From assembly GCA_031277855.1 (NCBI GenBank), contig JAITLO010000002.1:23123-87122 (forward strand): 64,000 bases of DNA. Direction: 5' to 3'. Of the stretch, positions 20,511 through 30,519 are shown one piece after another. The number at the start of each line of letters is the position of its first letter. Position 1 is the stretch's first letter. The notes under the pieces are model-generated. The model was given only the letters and a program-made list of their open reading frames with translations. It searched no databases and had not been told where the DNA came from. The position numbers were made by a program, and so were the translations under genes. This stretch comes from Acidovorax sp. (GTDB taxonomy: Bacteria; Pseudomonadota; Gammaproteobacteria; Burkholderiales; Burkholderiaceae_C).

Positions 20511-21551
20511 ATGAAATTGTCTGTATTGCGTGGTGTGGTGACGGGCGTGGTCGCTGTGGCCGGCGTGTCTGCTGTGTGGGCACAGCAAGAAGCCACGGGC
20601 GCGGGCGCCAGCTTTCCCGCTCCTCTGTACTCCAAGTGGGCCGCGGATTACAACAAAGCCACTGGTGTGAAGATCAACTACCAGTCCGTGGGCTCCAGTG
20701 CCGGCATCAAGCAGATCGAAGCCAAGACCGTGGACTTCGGCGCTTCCGACGAGCCTTTGAAGGACGACGAGCTGCAAAAGAAGGGTCTGGTGCAGTTCCC
20801 CACCGTGATCGGCGGCATTGTGCCCGTGGTCAACATCAAGGGCATTCAGCCCGGTCAGCTCAAGCTGAGCGGCCAAGTGCTGGGCGATATCTACCTGGGC
20901 AAGATCGCCAAGTGGAACGACCCCGCTATCGTGGCGTTGAACCCCGGCCTGCCTCTGCCTGATGCTGCCATCGCCCCCGTGCGCCGCGCTGATGGTTCGG
21001 GCACCACCTTTGGCTTCACCAACTACCTGAGCAAGGCCAATGCCGAGTGGAAGGAAAAAGTGGGTGAAGGCAAGGCAGTGAACTGGCCCACCGGTGCAGG
21101 TGGCAAGGGTAACGAAGGCGTGGCCGCTTTCGTGGGTCGCCTGAACAACTCCATCGGTTATGTGGAGTACGCCTACGTCAAGCAAAACAAGCTGACCTTT
21201 GCCCTGCTGCAAAACAGCACCGGCGCCTTTGTCTCCCCCAACGAAGCCAGCTTCAAGGCTGCCGCTGCCGGTGCCGACTGGAGCAAGAGCTTCTACCAGA
21301 TCCTGACCAACCAGCCTGGCAAGGATGCATGGCCCATCACCAGCGCCACTTTCATCCTGATGCACACCAAGCAGGAAAAGCCCCAGCAGGCCGAAGCCGC
21401 GCTGAAGTTCTTCCAGTGGGCTTACCAGTCGGGTGACCAGACCGCTTCCGGTCTGGACTATGTGCCCATGCCTGACTCCGTCAAGCAAGTGATCTACAAG
21501 TCCTGGAGCCACATTCAGGATGGTGCTGGCAAGACCATCGCGGTGAAGTAA
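20511..21551 (+). CDS. pstS: Phosphate ABC transporter substrate-binding protein
   Basis: PstS is the periplasmic phosphate-binding protein of the Pst importer. A clear signal peptide (about residues 1-26, ending SAVWAQQ) is followed by GAGASFPAPLYSKW, the family N terminus. VRRADGSGTTFGFTNYLS supplies phosphate-binding residues. The 346 residues match the family. It is first in pstSCAB-phoUBR and lies right after a PHO-box promoter. A hairpin in the gap before pstC may set its higher expression. Confidence 0.97.
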   Translation: MKLSVLRGVVTGVVAVAGVSAVWAQQEATGAGASFPAPLYSKWAADYNKATGVKINYQSVGSSAGIKQIEAKTVDFGASDEPLKDDELQKKGLVQFPTVIGGIVPVVNIKGIQPGQLKLSGQVLGDIYLGKIAKWNDPAIVALNPGLPLPDAAIAPVRRADGSGTTFGFTNYLSKANAEWKEKVGEGKAVNWPTGAGGKGNEGVAAFVGRLNNSIGYVEYAYVKQNKLTFALLQNSTGAFVSPNEASFKAAAAGADWSKSFYQILTNQPGKDAWPITSATFILMHTKQEKPQQAEAALKFFQWAYQSGDQTASGLDYVPMPDSVKQVIYKSWSHIQDGAGKTIAVK

Positions 21552-21570
21552 TCTCGTTGTTTTGTTTTGA

Positions 21571-21599
21571 TGTCGCCGGTGGCTGCAGCGCCGGCGACA
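21571..21599 (+). other. Hairpin between pstS and pstC
   Basis: TGTCGCCGG (21571-21579) pairs perfectly with CCGGCGACA (21591-21599) around an 11-nt loop. Only a weak pyrimidine stretch follows, so this looks like an RNA-stability or partial-termination hairpin that would keep pstS mRNA in excess over pstCAB. Confidence 0.65.
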
Positions 21600-21625
21600 T
21601 GTTCTTTCTCTCAAGGTAGCTTCTC

Positions 21626-22651
21626 GTGTCTCACATGTCTTCGGCCACTGCTTTGGCGGGTGCGCAAGCGCCAGAGCGCAAGGCCAGCACCCCTTCGCCC
21701 CGCCGCTCACCTCTGATTTCAGGGGTGGTGGCGGATCGTTTGTTTGCGTTCCTGGCCAAGGCTGCAGCATGGGTGACATTGGGGCTGCTGGCAGCCATCA
21801 TGGTGTCGCTGCTGATTGGCGCCTGGCCTGCCATCAAGGAATACGGCCTGGGCTTTCTGATCAACAGCGAATGGGACCCCGTACAGGACAAGTACGGTGG
21901 CCTGGTGATGATCTATGGCACCTTGATGACCTCGGTGATTGCGCTGGCGATTGCCGTGCCGGTGAGCTTTGGCATTGCCCTGTTTCTGACCGAGCTGTCG
22001 CCCACCTGGCTCAAGCGCCCTCTGGGTACGGCCATTGAGCTGCTGGCCGCCGTGCCCTCGATCGTGTATGGCATGTGGGGCCTGATGGTGTTCGGCCCGG
22101 TGCTGGCCACCTATGTGCAGCAGCCGCTGCAGGGGCTGCTCGATGGCGTGCCTTATCTGGGTGCGCTGGTGTCCGGACCTCCGGTGGGCATCGGTATTTT
22201 GTCGGCCGGTGTGATCCTGGCCATCATGATTATTCCGTTCATTGCCTCGGTGATGCGCGATGTGTTTGAAGTCACTCCCGCCCTGCTCAAAGAGTCGGCC
22301 TACGGCCTGGGTGCCACGACCTGGGAAGTGGTGTGGAAGGTGGTGCTGCCCTATACCAAGGCCGGCGTGCTGGGCGGCGTGATGCTGGGCCTGGGCCGTG
22401 CTTTGGGGGAGACCATGGCCGTCACCTTTGTGATCGGCAATATGAACCAGCTCAACTCGCTGTCGGTTTTCGAGGCTGCCAACAGCATCACCTCGGCACT
22501 GGCCAACGAATTTGCCGAAGCGGGTGAAGGCCTGCACCAGGCATCGCTGATCTATCTGGGCCTGGTGCTGTTCTTCATCACCTTTGTGGTGCTGTCCCTG
22601 TCCAAGGTGCTGCTCAATCGCCTGCAGAAAAATGAAGGAGCACGCGCATGA
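21626..22651 (+). CDS. pstC: Phosphate ABC transporter permease PstC
   Basis: PstC is one of two membrane subunits of the Pst importer. The 341 residues contain about six membrane segments and the EAA loop near [21 protein letters not shown], which contacts the ATPase PstB. I chose GTG at 21626, 8-10 bp after AAGG; an ATG three codons later is an alternative. It overlaps pstA by 4 bp (ATGA), which suggests coupled translation. Confidence 0.95.
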   Translation: MSHMSSATALAGAQAPERKASTPSPRRSPLISGVVADRLFAFLAKAAAWVTLGLLAAIMVSLLIGAWPAIKEYGLGFLINSEWDPVQDKYGGLVMIYGTLMTSVIALAIAVPVSFGIALFLTELSPTWLKRPLGTAIELLAAVPSIVYGMWGLMVFGPVLATYVQQPLQGLLDGVPYLGALVSGPPVGIGILSAGVILAIMIIPFIASVMRDVFEVTPALLKESAYGLGATTWEVVWKVVLPYTKAGVLGGVMLGLGRALGETMAVTFVIGNMNQLNSLSVFEAANSITSALANEFAEAGEGLHQASLIYLGLVLFFITFVVLSLSKVLLNRLQKNEGARA

Positions 22652-23532
22652 GCTCGACCAGCCAACGCATGCTGCAAGAAGCGGATCTGACGGTGCGCCG
22701 CCAGGCCAAGTACGGACGCCGCAAGCGGCTGAACCAGGTGGCGCTGACGCTGTCACTGGCTGCCATGGCCTTTGGTGTCTTCTGGCTGATCTGGATCCTG
22801 TGGGAGACGATTCGCCTGGGCGTCAGCGGCCTGAATGTGGCGCTGTTCATGGAAATGACACCGCCGCCCAATGATGGCGGTGGCCTGGCCAATGCCATCT
22901 TCGGCTCGGCCACCATGGTGTTGCTGGCCACCCTGGTGGGTACACCCATCGGCGTGATGGCTGGCGTCTATCTGGCCGAGTACGACCCGCGCGGCTGGCT
23001 GGCGCGCACCACACGCTTTGTGAATGACATCTTGCTGTCTGCCCCCTCCATCGTGATCGGCCTGTTTGTCTATGCCGTGGTGGTGGTGCGCTTCAAGAGC
23101 TTCTCCGGCTATGCCGGCGTGGTGGCGCTGGCGCTGCTGGTGATTCCGGTGGTGATCCGCACCACCGAGAACATGCTGGTGCTGGTGCCTTCCAGCCTGC
23201 GCGAAGCTGCTTATGCATTGGGTACGCCCAAGTGGAAGGTCATCATCCGCATCACGCTGCGTGCAGCGCAGGCCGGTGTCATCACCGGTGTGCTGTTGGC
23301 CGTGGCCCGCATTGCCGGTGAAACCGCTCCGCTGCTGTTCACCGCGCTGAACAACCAATTCTGGAATGCCGACCTGTCCAAGCCCATGGCCAGCCTGCCG
23401 GTGACCATTTTCAAATTTGCGATGAGCCCGTACGAGAACTGGCAACAACTGGCCTGGGCCGGTGTGTTCCTGATCACCATGGCTGTACTGGCATTGAACA
23501 TCCTGGCGCGTCTGCTGACTCGTCAAAAGTAA
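22648..23532 (+). CDS. pstA: Phosphate ABC transporter permease PstA
   Basis: This is the second permease subunit, of 294 residues. It has about six membrane segments and the EAA loop [24 protein letters not shown], with the KVGG-like Arg/Glu pattern of phosphate permeases nearby in [16 protein letters not shown]. Its start overlaps the end of pstC by 4 bp, and pstB follows 18 bp downstream. Confidence 0.95.
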   Translation: MSSTSQRMLQEADLTVRRQAKYGRRKRLNQVALTLSLAAMAFGVFWLIWILWETIRLGVSGLNVALFMEMTPPPNDGGGLANAIFGSATMVLLATLVGTPIGVMAGVYLAEYDPRGWLARTTRFVNDILLSAPSIVIGLFVYAVVVVRFKSFSGYAGVVALALLVIPVVIRTTENMLVLVPSSLREAAYALGTPKWKVIIRITLRAAQAGVITGVLLAVARIAGETAPLLFTALNNQFWNADLSKPMASLPVTIFKFAMSPYENWQQLAWAGVFLITMAVLALNILARLLTRQK

Positions 23533-23550
23533 TAGCAAGGAAAACTGCAG

Positions 23551-24333
23551 ATGTCTGCTTCTACCGTGAATCCGGTCAATACCGCCAAGCTGTCCGTGCG
23601 CGATTTGAACTTCTACTACGGCAAGTTCCACGCCCTCAAAGGCATCAATCTGGACATTCCCGAAAACAAGGTCACGGCCTTTATCGGCCCCTCGGGTTGC
23701 GGCAAGTCCACCTTGCTGCGCACCTTCAATCGCATGTTCGAGCTCTACCCCGAGCAGCGCGCCGAAGGCCAGATCATGCTGGATGGAGAGAACCTGCTGA
23801 CCAGCAAACAGGACGTGGCCCTGATCCGTGCCAAGGTGGGCATGGTGTTCCAAAAGCCCACGCCCTTTCCCATGTCCATCTACGACAACATCGCCTTTGG
23901 CGTGAAGCTGTTCGAAGATCTGAACGCCGCCGACATGGACGACCGTGTGGAATGGGCGCTGCGCAAGGCCGCGCTGTGGACCGAGGTCAAGGACAAGCTG
24001 CAGCAAACCGGCTCCGGCCTGTCTGGCGGCCAGCAGCAGCGTCTGTGCATTGCGCGCGGCATTGCGATCAAGCCCGAAGTGCTGTTGCTGGACGAGCCTT
24101 GCTCGGCGCTGGATCCCATCTCCACCGCCAAGGTGGAAGAGCTGATTGCCGAGCTGAAGAACGACTACACCGTGGTCATCGTGACCCACAATATGCAGCA
24201 GGCCGCGCGTTGCAGCGACTACACCGCCTATATGTACCTGGGTGATCTGGTGGAGTTTGGCGAGACCGAGCAGATGTTCTTCAAGCCCCAGCGCAAAGAG
24301 ACCGAAGACTACATTACCGGCCGCTTTGGCTAA
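23551..24333 (+). CDS. pstB: Phosphate ABC transporter ATPase PstB
   Basis: This is the cytoplasmic ATPase that powers phosphate import. In its 260 residues, Walker A is GPSGCGKST, the Q loop is [19 protein letters not shown], the signature is LSGGQQQR, and Walker B is [13 protein letters not shown], followed by the switch His in [10 protein letters not shown]. The length and the C-terminal EDYITGRFG match PstB. It is followed by phoU after 13 bp. Confidence 0.97.
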   Translation: MSASTVNPVNTAKLSVRDLNFYYGKFHALKGINLDIPENKVTAFIGPSGCGKSTLLRTFNRMFELYPEQRAEGQIMLDGENLLTSKQDVALIRAKVGMVFQKPTPFPMSIYDNIAFGVKLFEDLNAADMDDRVEWALRKAALWTEVKDKLQQTGSGLSGGQQQRLCIARGIAIKPEVLLLDEPCSALDPISTAKVEELIAELKNDYTVVIVTHNMQQAARCSDYTAYMYLGDLVEFGETEQMFFKPQRKETEDYITGRFG

Positions 24334-24346
24334 GGAGGGAAAGAAC

Positions 24347-25048
24347 ATGACAGACAAGCATTTATCGTCGCAGTTCGATTCGGAACTCAACCGCGTCTCC
24401 GCCCGTGTCATGGAGCTCGGTGGTCTGGTGGAGCAGCAGATTCACCAGGCGGTGCAGGCACTCACGCAATTCAGCACCGAGTCGATCGCACAGATCCACG
24501 CCAACGAAGACCGCGTGAACGCCATGGAAGTGGAGATCGACTATGAGCTCTCCTCCATCATCGGCCGCCGCCAGCCTACGGCGCGTGATCTGCGCATGCT
24601 GATGGCTTTCTCCAAGGTCACGGCCAATCTGGAGCGCATGGGTGACGAGGCGCACAAGATCGCTCGCATGGTGCAGTCCATCATCGAAAGCGGCGCTGCC
24701 CGCTCCCTGCCCGCCGGGGAGTTGCGCGTGGCGGCCGAAATGGCCTCTGCCATGCTGCGCAAGGCCCTGGATGCGCTGGCACGTTTGGATACAAAAAGTG
24801 CGGTCGCCATCTTGAAAGATGATGATCTGATCGATGATGAGTTTGACGGCTTTGTGCGCAAACTCATCACCTACATGATGGAAGACCCGCGCAAGATTTC
24901 GCCGAGTCTGGATCTGCTGTTCGTGGCCAAGGCCATTGAACGCATCGGAGATCACTCCAAGAATGTGGCCGAGCTGATCATCTATCTTGTCGAAGGCAAG
25001 GACATTCGCCACCAGACCATGGATGTGATCGAGTCCGCGGTGAAGTGA
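24347..25048 (+). CDS. phoU: Phosphate signalling regulator PhoU
   Basis: PhoU couples the Pst transporter to PhoR and keeps the Pho regulon off when phosphate is plentiful. The 233 residues show the two repeated three-helix units with metal-binding E/D motifs: near LERMGDEAHKIARM in the first and AIERIGDHSKNVAELI in the second. The ATG at 24347 follows a strong TAAGGAGG that overlaps the pstB stop. A longer open frame upstream lies inside pstB and is ignored. Confidence 0.96.
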   Translation: MTDKHLSSQFDSELNRVSARVMELGGLVEQQIHQAVQALTQFSTESIAQIHANEDRVNAMEVEIDYELSSIIGRRQPTARDLRMLMAFSKVTANLERMGDEAHKIARMVQSIIESGAARSLPAGELRVAAEMASAMLRKALDALARLDTKSAVAILKDDDLIDDEFDGFVRKLITYMMEDPRKISPSLDLLFVAKAIERIGDHSKNVAELIIYLVEGKDIRHQTMDVIESAVK

Positions 25049-25069
25049 GCGAGAAACGGTATTTGTGGA

Positions 25070-25765
25070 ATGAAGAAAAACCCTCGAATCCTGATCGTGG
25101 AGGATGAGCCTGCGATTGCAGAGCTGATTGCTGTCAACCTGCGCCACAACGGCTTCCAGCCCATCTGGACGGAAGACGGTGCCAGCGCCCAGCGGGAGCT
25201 GGACGCCGTGCTGCCCGATGCCATCTTGCTGGACTGGATGCTGCCCGGCTCCAGCGGGCTGGCGCTGGCGCGCAAATGGCGTGCTGACGCCCGCACCAAG
25301 CACATCCCGATTTTGATGCTGACGGCGCGCGGCGACGAGCCCGACAAAGTGGCGGGGCTGGATGCCGGCGCGGACGACTACATCACCAAGCCGTTTTCCA
25401 CCCAGGAACTGCTGGCCCGTATTCGTGCCGTGCTGCGCCGACGGGCTCCCGAACAGGTGACGGCCAAGGTGGCCGTGGGCGCGCTGGAGCTGGATGCTGC
25501 CACCCACCGCGTGGCCTACAGCGGAGAGGCCTTGAAGCTGGGGCCTACCGAGTTCAAGTTGCTGAACTATCTGCTCAACCATCCCGAACGTGTGCACAGC
25601 CGGGCCCAGTTGCTGGACAAGGTCTGGGGTGACCATGTGTTCATCGAAGAACGCACGGTGGATGTGCATGTCAAACGCCTGCGCGAAGCCTTGGGCGAGG
25701 CCGGCACCATGGTGCAGACTGTGCGTGGTGTGGGCTACCGCCTGAGCGCTCCGGCGCAGGGCTGA
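25070..25765 (+). CDS. phoB: Phosphate regulon response regulator PhoB
   Basis: PhoB activates phosphate-starvation genes by binding PHO boxes, three of which are visible here. The 231 residues have a receiver domain with the acidic pair in VEDEPAIAE, the phospho-Asp in AILLDWMLPGSSG, and the conserved Lys in DDYITKPFS. A winged-helix OmpR-type DNA-binding domain follows (GPTEFKLLNYLLNHPERV, ERTVDVHVKRLREAL). Its sensor phoR lies 72 bp downstream. Confidence 0.96.
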   Translation: MKKNPRILIVEDEPAIAELIAVNLRHNGFQPIWTEDGASAQRELDAVLPDAILLDWMLPGSSGLALARKWRADARTKHIPILMLTARGDEPDKVAGLDAGADDYITKPFSTQELLARIRAVLRRRAPEQVTAKVAVGALELDAATHRVAYSGEALKLGPTEFKLLNYLLNHPERVHSRAQLLDKVWGDHVFIEERTVDVHVKRLREALGEAGTMVQTVRGVGYRLSAPAQG

Positions 25766-25837
25766 CACCGGCCCATCCGACTGTCACGCGCAGCGCTGCT
25801 GTGCGGGCAGTCCATATCCAAGCAAAGAGAAACAAAC

Positions 25838-27169
25838 ATGACATGGCGTGGATTGGCGCTGGCGCTGCTGCAGATAGCGCTGGGCGGGCTGGGGTGGTGG
25901 CTGGGGCAGGCATGGGGGGCGTTGGCCGCCGTGGTGCTGGCCTCCTGGCTGTGGCTGGCCTGGGATATGTGGCATGCGCGCAAGCTGCTCTTGTGGCTGC
26001 GCTCCACGGAGCTGGTACAGGCTCCTGCCATGTCGGGTGTGTGGGGGGAGCTGGCCACACGTATGCGCCGCTGGCTGCGACTGGATGCGCAACAGGTGCA
26101 GCAAAGCGAGCAGCGCCTGGAGGATATTTTTTCTGCCCTGCAGGCCAGCCCCAACGGCCTGATCTTGCTGGACACCACCGGCCATATCGAGTGGTGCAAC
26201 CAGACGGCCGAGCAGCAGTTCGGCCTGGATGCCGAGCGGGACCTGCTGCAGTCCATTGGCAACCTGGTGCGTGACCCGGCATTCAGCGCGTACTGGACGC
26301 GGCATGACTTCACACAGCCGGTGCTGATGCAGGGGCGTGACAGCACGCCGGGGCGGCCCATGCGGCTGTCCGTGCAGCTGTATGCCTATGGAGACGGCCG
26401 CCACCTGCTGCTGTCGCGCGACATCACGACCCTGGAGCAGGCCGAGGCCATGCGGCGTGATTTTGTGGCCAATGTGTCGCACGAGATCCGCACACCGCTG
26501 ACGGTGCTGCTGGGCTTTGTCGAAACCCTGCAGACCCTGCCGCTGGAGGAAGACGAGCGCAAGCGCTATCTGGCGCTGATGGCCCAGCAGGCCGCCCGCA
26601 TGCAGAACCTGGTGCAGGATTTGCTCACCCTCTCACGCCTGGAAGGCAGTCCCCTGCCGGCGCGCGACGACTGGATACCGCTGGCGCCCTTGCTGGGCCA
26701 GTGCGAAGACGAGGCCACGGCGCTGTCTGAAATGCTGACGCGCAAATCGGGCGCACCCCATGTGCTGGTGTTTCCCGAGGCGACGGTGCTGCAGTCCGAT
26801 CTGGCGGGGGTGCCTGCCGAGCTGCACAGCGCGTTCTCCAACCTCATCAGCAATGCCATCCGCTACACCCCTGCAGGGGGCAACATCACGGTGCAATGGC
26901 AGCCCCATGCCGATGGCAGTGCCACGTTCTCCGTGCAGGACAGTGGGCGTGGCATTGATCCCGAGCATGTGGGGCGTTTGACGGAGCGCTTTTACCGTAT
27001 TGACCGCAGCCGCTCGCGCGAGACCGGGGGCACGGGGCTGGGCTTGGCCATCGTCAAGCATGTGCTGCAGCGCCATGGTGCACAGCTGCATATCGCCAGC
27101 GTGCTGGGTCAGGGCTCCACCTTCTCTGCCACCTTCCCGGCGGGGCGGGTGAGAGGGCATGTGAAATAA
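25838..27169 (+). CDS. phoR: Phosphate regulon sensor histidine kinase PhoR
   Basis: PhoR phosphorylates PhoB under low phosphate. The 443 residues contain two short N-terminal membrane helices (about 5-45) with almost no periplasmic part. A PAS domain (about 95-200) follows, then the H box VSHEIRTPLT with His near 215, and a HATPase domain with N box SNLISNAIRYTP, DSGRGIDPEHV and GGTGLGLAIVKH. This layout is typical of PhoR, whose signal comes through PhoU/Pst. The stop is followed within 2 bp by repeat copy B. Confidence 0.95.
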   Translation: MTWRGLALALLQIALGGLGWWLGQAWGALAAVVLASWLWLAWDMWHARKLLLWLRSTELVQAPAMSGVWGELATRMRRWLRLDAQQVQQSEQRLEDIFSALQASPNGLILLDTTGHIEWCNQTAEQQFGLDAERDLLQSIGNLVRDPAFSAYWTRHDFTQPVLMQGRDSTPGRPMRLSVQLYAYGDGRHLLLSRDITTLEQAEAMRRDFVANVSHEIRTPLTVLLGFVETLQTLPLEEDERKRYLALMAQQAARMQNLVQDLLTLSRLEGSPLPARDDWIPLAPLLGQCEDEATALSEMLTRKSGAPHVLVFPEATVLQSDLAGVPAELHSAFSNLISNAIRYTPAGGNITVQWQPHADGSATFSVQDSGRGIDPEHVGRLTERFYRIDRSRSRETGGTGLGLAIVKHVLQRHGAQLHIASVLGQGSTFSATFPAGRVRGHVK

Positions 27170-27170
27170 C

Positions 27171-27304
27171 ACCCCCTGAGCCGCTTCGCGTCTTCCCCCT
27201 CTTTAGGCGCTACGCGCCAGAGGGTGACGGCACCAGCGCGGTGGGGCGGCGCGGCCGGCGTAGGCCCTTGCGCGGTGCCTCTGACCTGGGTAGCGCCACT
27301 TTTA
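27171..27304 (+). repeat. Stop-linked intergenic repeat, copy B
   Basis: Starting 2 bp after the phoR stop, it reads ACCCCCTGAGCCGCTTCGCG, then a GGCGCTACGCGCC palindrome. The core GGGGCGGCGCGGCCGGCGTA, continuing with GGCCCTTGC, is identical in copy C. It ends near CTGACCTGGGTAGCGCC. It fills most of the gap before the convergent MATE gene. Confidence 0.78.
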
Positions 27305-27354
27305 TGCGCTGTGGGTGGTGTGTAGCGCTGATCGTTCGCACATGGCTTGGGGGA

Positions 27355-28707
27355 TCAAGCGCCTGGGGTGCCGGAAATACGCCGCAACTGGCGGTGCAGC
27401 ATGACTGCAAAAATCATAGCTGTGAGTGCAAGTGCTGCGGCGCTGGTAGCCCAAAAGGCCGTGGGTTGTCCATGCCAGACCGGCGGCCACTGCAGCTGGT
27501 AGGCCAGCAGATAGCCGCCGCCCAGTCCCACGCCCCACAGCAGCAGGCCGTAGGTGAGCAGAGGCGCCAGGGTGATGCGAAATGAGCGCAGCACAAAAAT
27601 GCAATAGCACTGCACGCTGTCTGCCAGGTGATAAAGCGCCACCCAGATCAGCAGGCCTGCGGCCAGCGCGGTGACGGCGGCATCGCGGGTGTAAAAGCCC
27701 AAAATGGCATCGCCTGCCAGCCATACAAACAAGGCCAGGCACAGGCCCAGGGCTGCAGCCAGTTGCAGCCCCTGGCGGGCCATCTGCGCAGCCAGCAAAG
27801 GGCGCTGCGCGCCCAGCCAGTAGCTGACGCGGGCACTGGTGGCAATGGCCAGCGACAGCGGCACCATATAGCACAGCGCGGCCAGATTGGCCGCAATCTG
27901 GTGGCTGGCCGAAGACTGGCTGCCCTGGCGGGCAATGAACAAGGCCATCAAGGTGAAAGAGGTCACCTCCACCGAAATCGACAGGCCGGCGGGAATGCCT
28001 ATGCGGGCGAACTGCCGCAGTTGCTGCCAGTCAGGCGCCTCCAGGCGCCGCCACAGCTGCAGCGGGTGGTACAGCGAAGCGGTGCGCAGCAACCACAGCG
28101 CCAAAAACAACATGCCGTATTGCACCAGCAAGGTGGCCCAGGCACAGCCGGCCGCGCCGAGTGCGGGGATGCCGGCGCCGCCAAAGGTGAACCAGATGGA
28201 CAGCAGCACCTTGGGCACCAGAGAGAGCAGCTGCAGCATGGTGACCAGTTGCGGATGGCCCAGCGACTGGTTGAGCGTGGTGAAAAGACGCAGCAGCAGG
28301 GCCGCCGGCAGGGCCAGGGCCACGATGTGCAAATAGGCCCGCACCTCGGGCTGCATGGCGGCAGGCACTTTGGCTGCTTGCAGCAAGGGCCCAGGCAGCA
28401 TCAACACTGCCATGCCCAGGGTGGTGGCCAGCAGGCACAGGTAGAGAGATTGGCGAAAGCTCTGGCCTATGCGTACCGGCTGACCCTGACCATGCTGCTC
28501 CGCCCAGATGGGCAGCAAAGCCTGCAGCACGCCCATCAGCGAGATGTAGACGCTGACAAACACGGCGCTGCCCACAGACAGTGCCGCCAGGGCCGATGCG
28601 TCGTAGCGGCCGGCGACCACGGTATCGGTGACCGCAAAGGCCATGACGGCCAACTGGCCTACCAGCACAGTGCCCGCATGCCGGGCGAGCGTGCGCAGCT
28701 CGCTCAT
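27355..28707 (-). CDS. MATE-family efflux/flippase transporter
   Basis: The 450-residue product is a polytopic membrane protein with about twelve hydrophobic segments in two similar halves, as in MATE (NorM/DinF-like) cation antiporters. Landmarks are the N-terminal GQLAVMAFAVTDTVVAGRY and the mid-protein ASHQIAANLAALCYMVPLSLAIATSARVSYWLG. Substrates are unknown. Its ATG lies 2 bp after the stop of the upstream membrane glycosyltransferase-like gene, so the two form an operon and might act on the same lipid-linked product. That link is inference. Confidence 0.88.
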   Translation of the reverse strand: MSELRTLARHAGTVLVGQLAVMAFAVTDTVVAGRYDASALAALSVGSAVFVSVYISLMGVLQALLPIWAEQHGQGQPVRIGQSFRQSLYLCLLATTLGMAVLMLPGPLLQAAKVPAAMQPEVRAYLHIVALALPAALLLRLFTTLNQSLGHPQLVTMLQLLSLVPKVLLSIWFTFGGAGIPALGAAGCAWATLLVQYGMLFLALWLLRTASLYHPLQLWRRLEAPDWQQLRQFARIGIPAGLSISVEVTSFTLMALFIARQGSQSSASHQIAANLAALCYMVPLSLAIATSARVSYWLGAQRPLLAAQMARQGLQLAAALGLCLALFVWLAGDAILGFYTRDAAVTALAAGLLIWVALYHLADSVQCYCIFVLRSFRITLAPLLTYGLLLWGVGLGGGYLLAYQLQWPPVWHGQPTAFWATSAAALALTAMIFAVMLHRQLRRISGTPGA

Positions 28708-28709
28708 GC

Positions 28710-30401
28710 TCAGCGGCGGCGCTGCAACACCAGCAGCAAATCATCTTGCTCGGTGGGGCGCGCATGGGTGGCCACCGCTTGCCAGGGCGCGGTGGCCGTG
28801 TTCGAGAGCGCGGCCCAGTAGCGCGGCACGGTCACGGTCCAGTCGCATTGCTGGGCATGGTCCACGCGGAACAGCTGTTGCTTCCAGGGGCCGTAATAGT
28901 GCAGGGCGGCTACCTGGCCACTGCTGAGGCCGGCCACGTTGACACAGGCCGTATCGGCCGGGATGGTGTTGACCACCAAACGCATATGGGGGGCGTAGCT
29001 GCGGCCGTAATCCAGCGCGGGCAGCCACAGCGTCATCAACAGAACCCACACCAGGGTGGCGCCGCCTGCGGGCAGTACCAGGCTTTTCCAGATGGCGGCG
29101 CGGTGGCGGCGGGTGCGCCAGGCCACCAGCAGCAACCAGCTCACGGTAGCGAACAGTGCCACGGCAAAAGGCCACCAGGAAAAGCTGGGCGTGAAGCCGG
29201 GGGCCAGCCTGGCCACGTTGGCTGCGGGCTTGGCAGGTACGCCCGTCATCATGGAGGTCCAGATAACCCAGATGGCAATCGCGAAGACGGTAAAGAAAAT
29301 CAGCGTGAACCAGTCGATGAGGGCGCCAATGCTGCGCTTGAGCGTAGGCAGGGCAAAGGCGGCCAGGGCCGAGATGGCGGGCAGGCCGAGCAGCAAGGCG
29401 CGGTCGGCGGGGTGGGTGAGTGCGGCCGAGCTCAGGGTGAGCAACCACCACCACAGTGGCAGGCTCAGATGAGGGTGGCGCAGCAAATCCCAGACTTGGC
29501 GGCGCCAGCGCCACAGCGTCCACAGCGCCAACGGCCAGGCGGGCCAGCTGAACCAGATCAGCAGGCGCACCAGATTGCGCCATTCCCGGGGCTCTTCGGA
29601 AACCACAATGCGCCATTCCCACATTTGGAGCTTCCAGGCCACAAAGCTGGAAAACGCCACTGCGCACAGCCACCAGGCGGCCCAGGTGGACTGGTGTGGC
29701 AGTTCGGTGCTGCGGCTGCGCCAGGTGAAAACCGCCACGCCCAGGCCCATCAAGGCCGCCAGCGAGGGCGCGCCGCTAAGCACCAGGCCCAGCATGCCGG
29801 CACTGGCCAGCGCAATTGCCCAGCGTGCGTGGTAGGGCATGGCGGCTGCAGCCAGCAAGGTGAGGGTGGCCGTGCACAGCTGGGCCAGATAGCTGCTGGT
29901 TTCATGGCTGAGCTGGGCAAGGCCCAGGCAGGCCAGCAGGGCCAGCAGGCCTGCGTCGGCCATGGCGCGTGCGTAGTCCTGGGGGCGGGCCTCTCCACCA
30001 AAGGCAAAGGCCACGGGCTGGGCGCCAGGGGTGCGGGCCAGGTAGTACACCGTCCACCACATGGCGGTCAGCGTCAGTGTCAGCAGGGCCACAAAGGGTA
30101 GGCGTACCACCCACTCAGGGTCCCAGCTGGCAGGGAAGATTTGCAAGGCCCAGGCGCCCAGCCAATAGGGCAGCAGGCCTTCGGTGGACGGGGCTTGACC
30201 CAGTATCGACGGATGGAGCCAAGGGGTGCTGCCGGCGGCCAGGGCGCGCATATAGCCAAAGGCCGTCATGTCGGTATCACGCCAGGGGCTGCGGCCAATG
30301 AAGCCCGACAGTATGTAGGCGGCGCACAGCAGCCACAGCGTCCAGCGGGGCAGGGCGCGCACGGCGCTTTGGGCAACGATGGCGGGGCTGGGCGGATTCA
30401 T
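28710..30401 (-). CDS. Multi-spanning membrane glycosyltransferase-like protein (ArnT/GT39-like)
   Basis: The 563-residue product has roughly ten to twelve membrane segments, a first extracytoplasmic loop reading GRSPWRDTDMTAFGYMRALA, and a soluble C-terminal part of about 100 residues. The layout resembles GT-C lipid-linked sugar transferases of the ArnT/PMT clan, whose first loop carries a catalytic acidic residue; here an Asp pair (DTD) sits in that position. I cannot assign a substrate. It is the first gene of a two-gene minus-strand operon with the MATE transporter. Confidence 0.65.
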   Translation of the reverse strand: MNPPSPAIVAQSAVRALPRWTLWLLCAAYILSGFIGRSPWRDTDMTAFGYMRALAAGSTPWLHPSILGQAPSTEGLLPYWLGAWALQIFPASWDPEWVVRLPFVALLTLTLTAMWWTVYYLARTPGAQPVAFAFGGEARPQDYARAMADAGLLALLACLGLAQLSHETSSYLAQLCTATLTLLAAAAMPYHARWAIALASAGMLGLVLSGAPSLAALMGLGVAVFTWRSRSTELPHQSTWAAWWLCAVAFSSFVAWKLQMWEWRIVVSEEPREWRNLVRLLIWFSWPAWPLALWTLWRWRRQVWDLLRHPHLSLPLWWWLLTLSSAALTHPADRALLLGLPAISALAAFALPTLKRSIGALIDWFTLIFFTVFAIAIWVIWTSMMTGVPAKPAANVARLAPGFTPSFSWWPFAVALFATVSWLLLVAWRTRRHRAAIWKSLVLPAGGATLVWVLLMTLWLPALDYGRSYAPHMRLVVNTIPADTACVNVAGLSSGQVAALHYYGPWKQQLFRVDHAQQCDWTVTVPRYWAALSNTATAPWQAVATHARPTEQDDLLLVLQRRR

Positions 30402-30464
30402 GGCAAATCAGGCAAAAGGCGTCACACAAACGGGCAGCAGCGCAGAGGGATGCGGAGCCCGGGC

Positions 30465-30497
30465 AAACAAAAAGGCAGCGCGGTCGCCCGGGCTGCC
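30465..30497 (-). terminator. Terminator after rpmE2 (minus strand)
   Basis: On the minus strand GGCAGC (30497-30492) and CGG pair with CCG and GCTGCC (30479-30474), with one mismatch between the two helices and a 4-nt loop. Five T's follow. Confidence 0.7.
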
Positions 30498-30519
30498 TGG
30501 GTGGCGAAGAAAGACTTGC

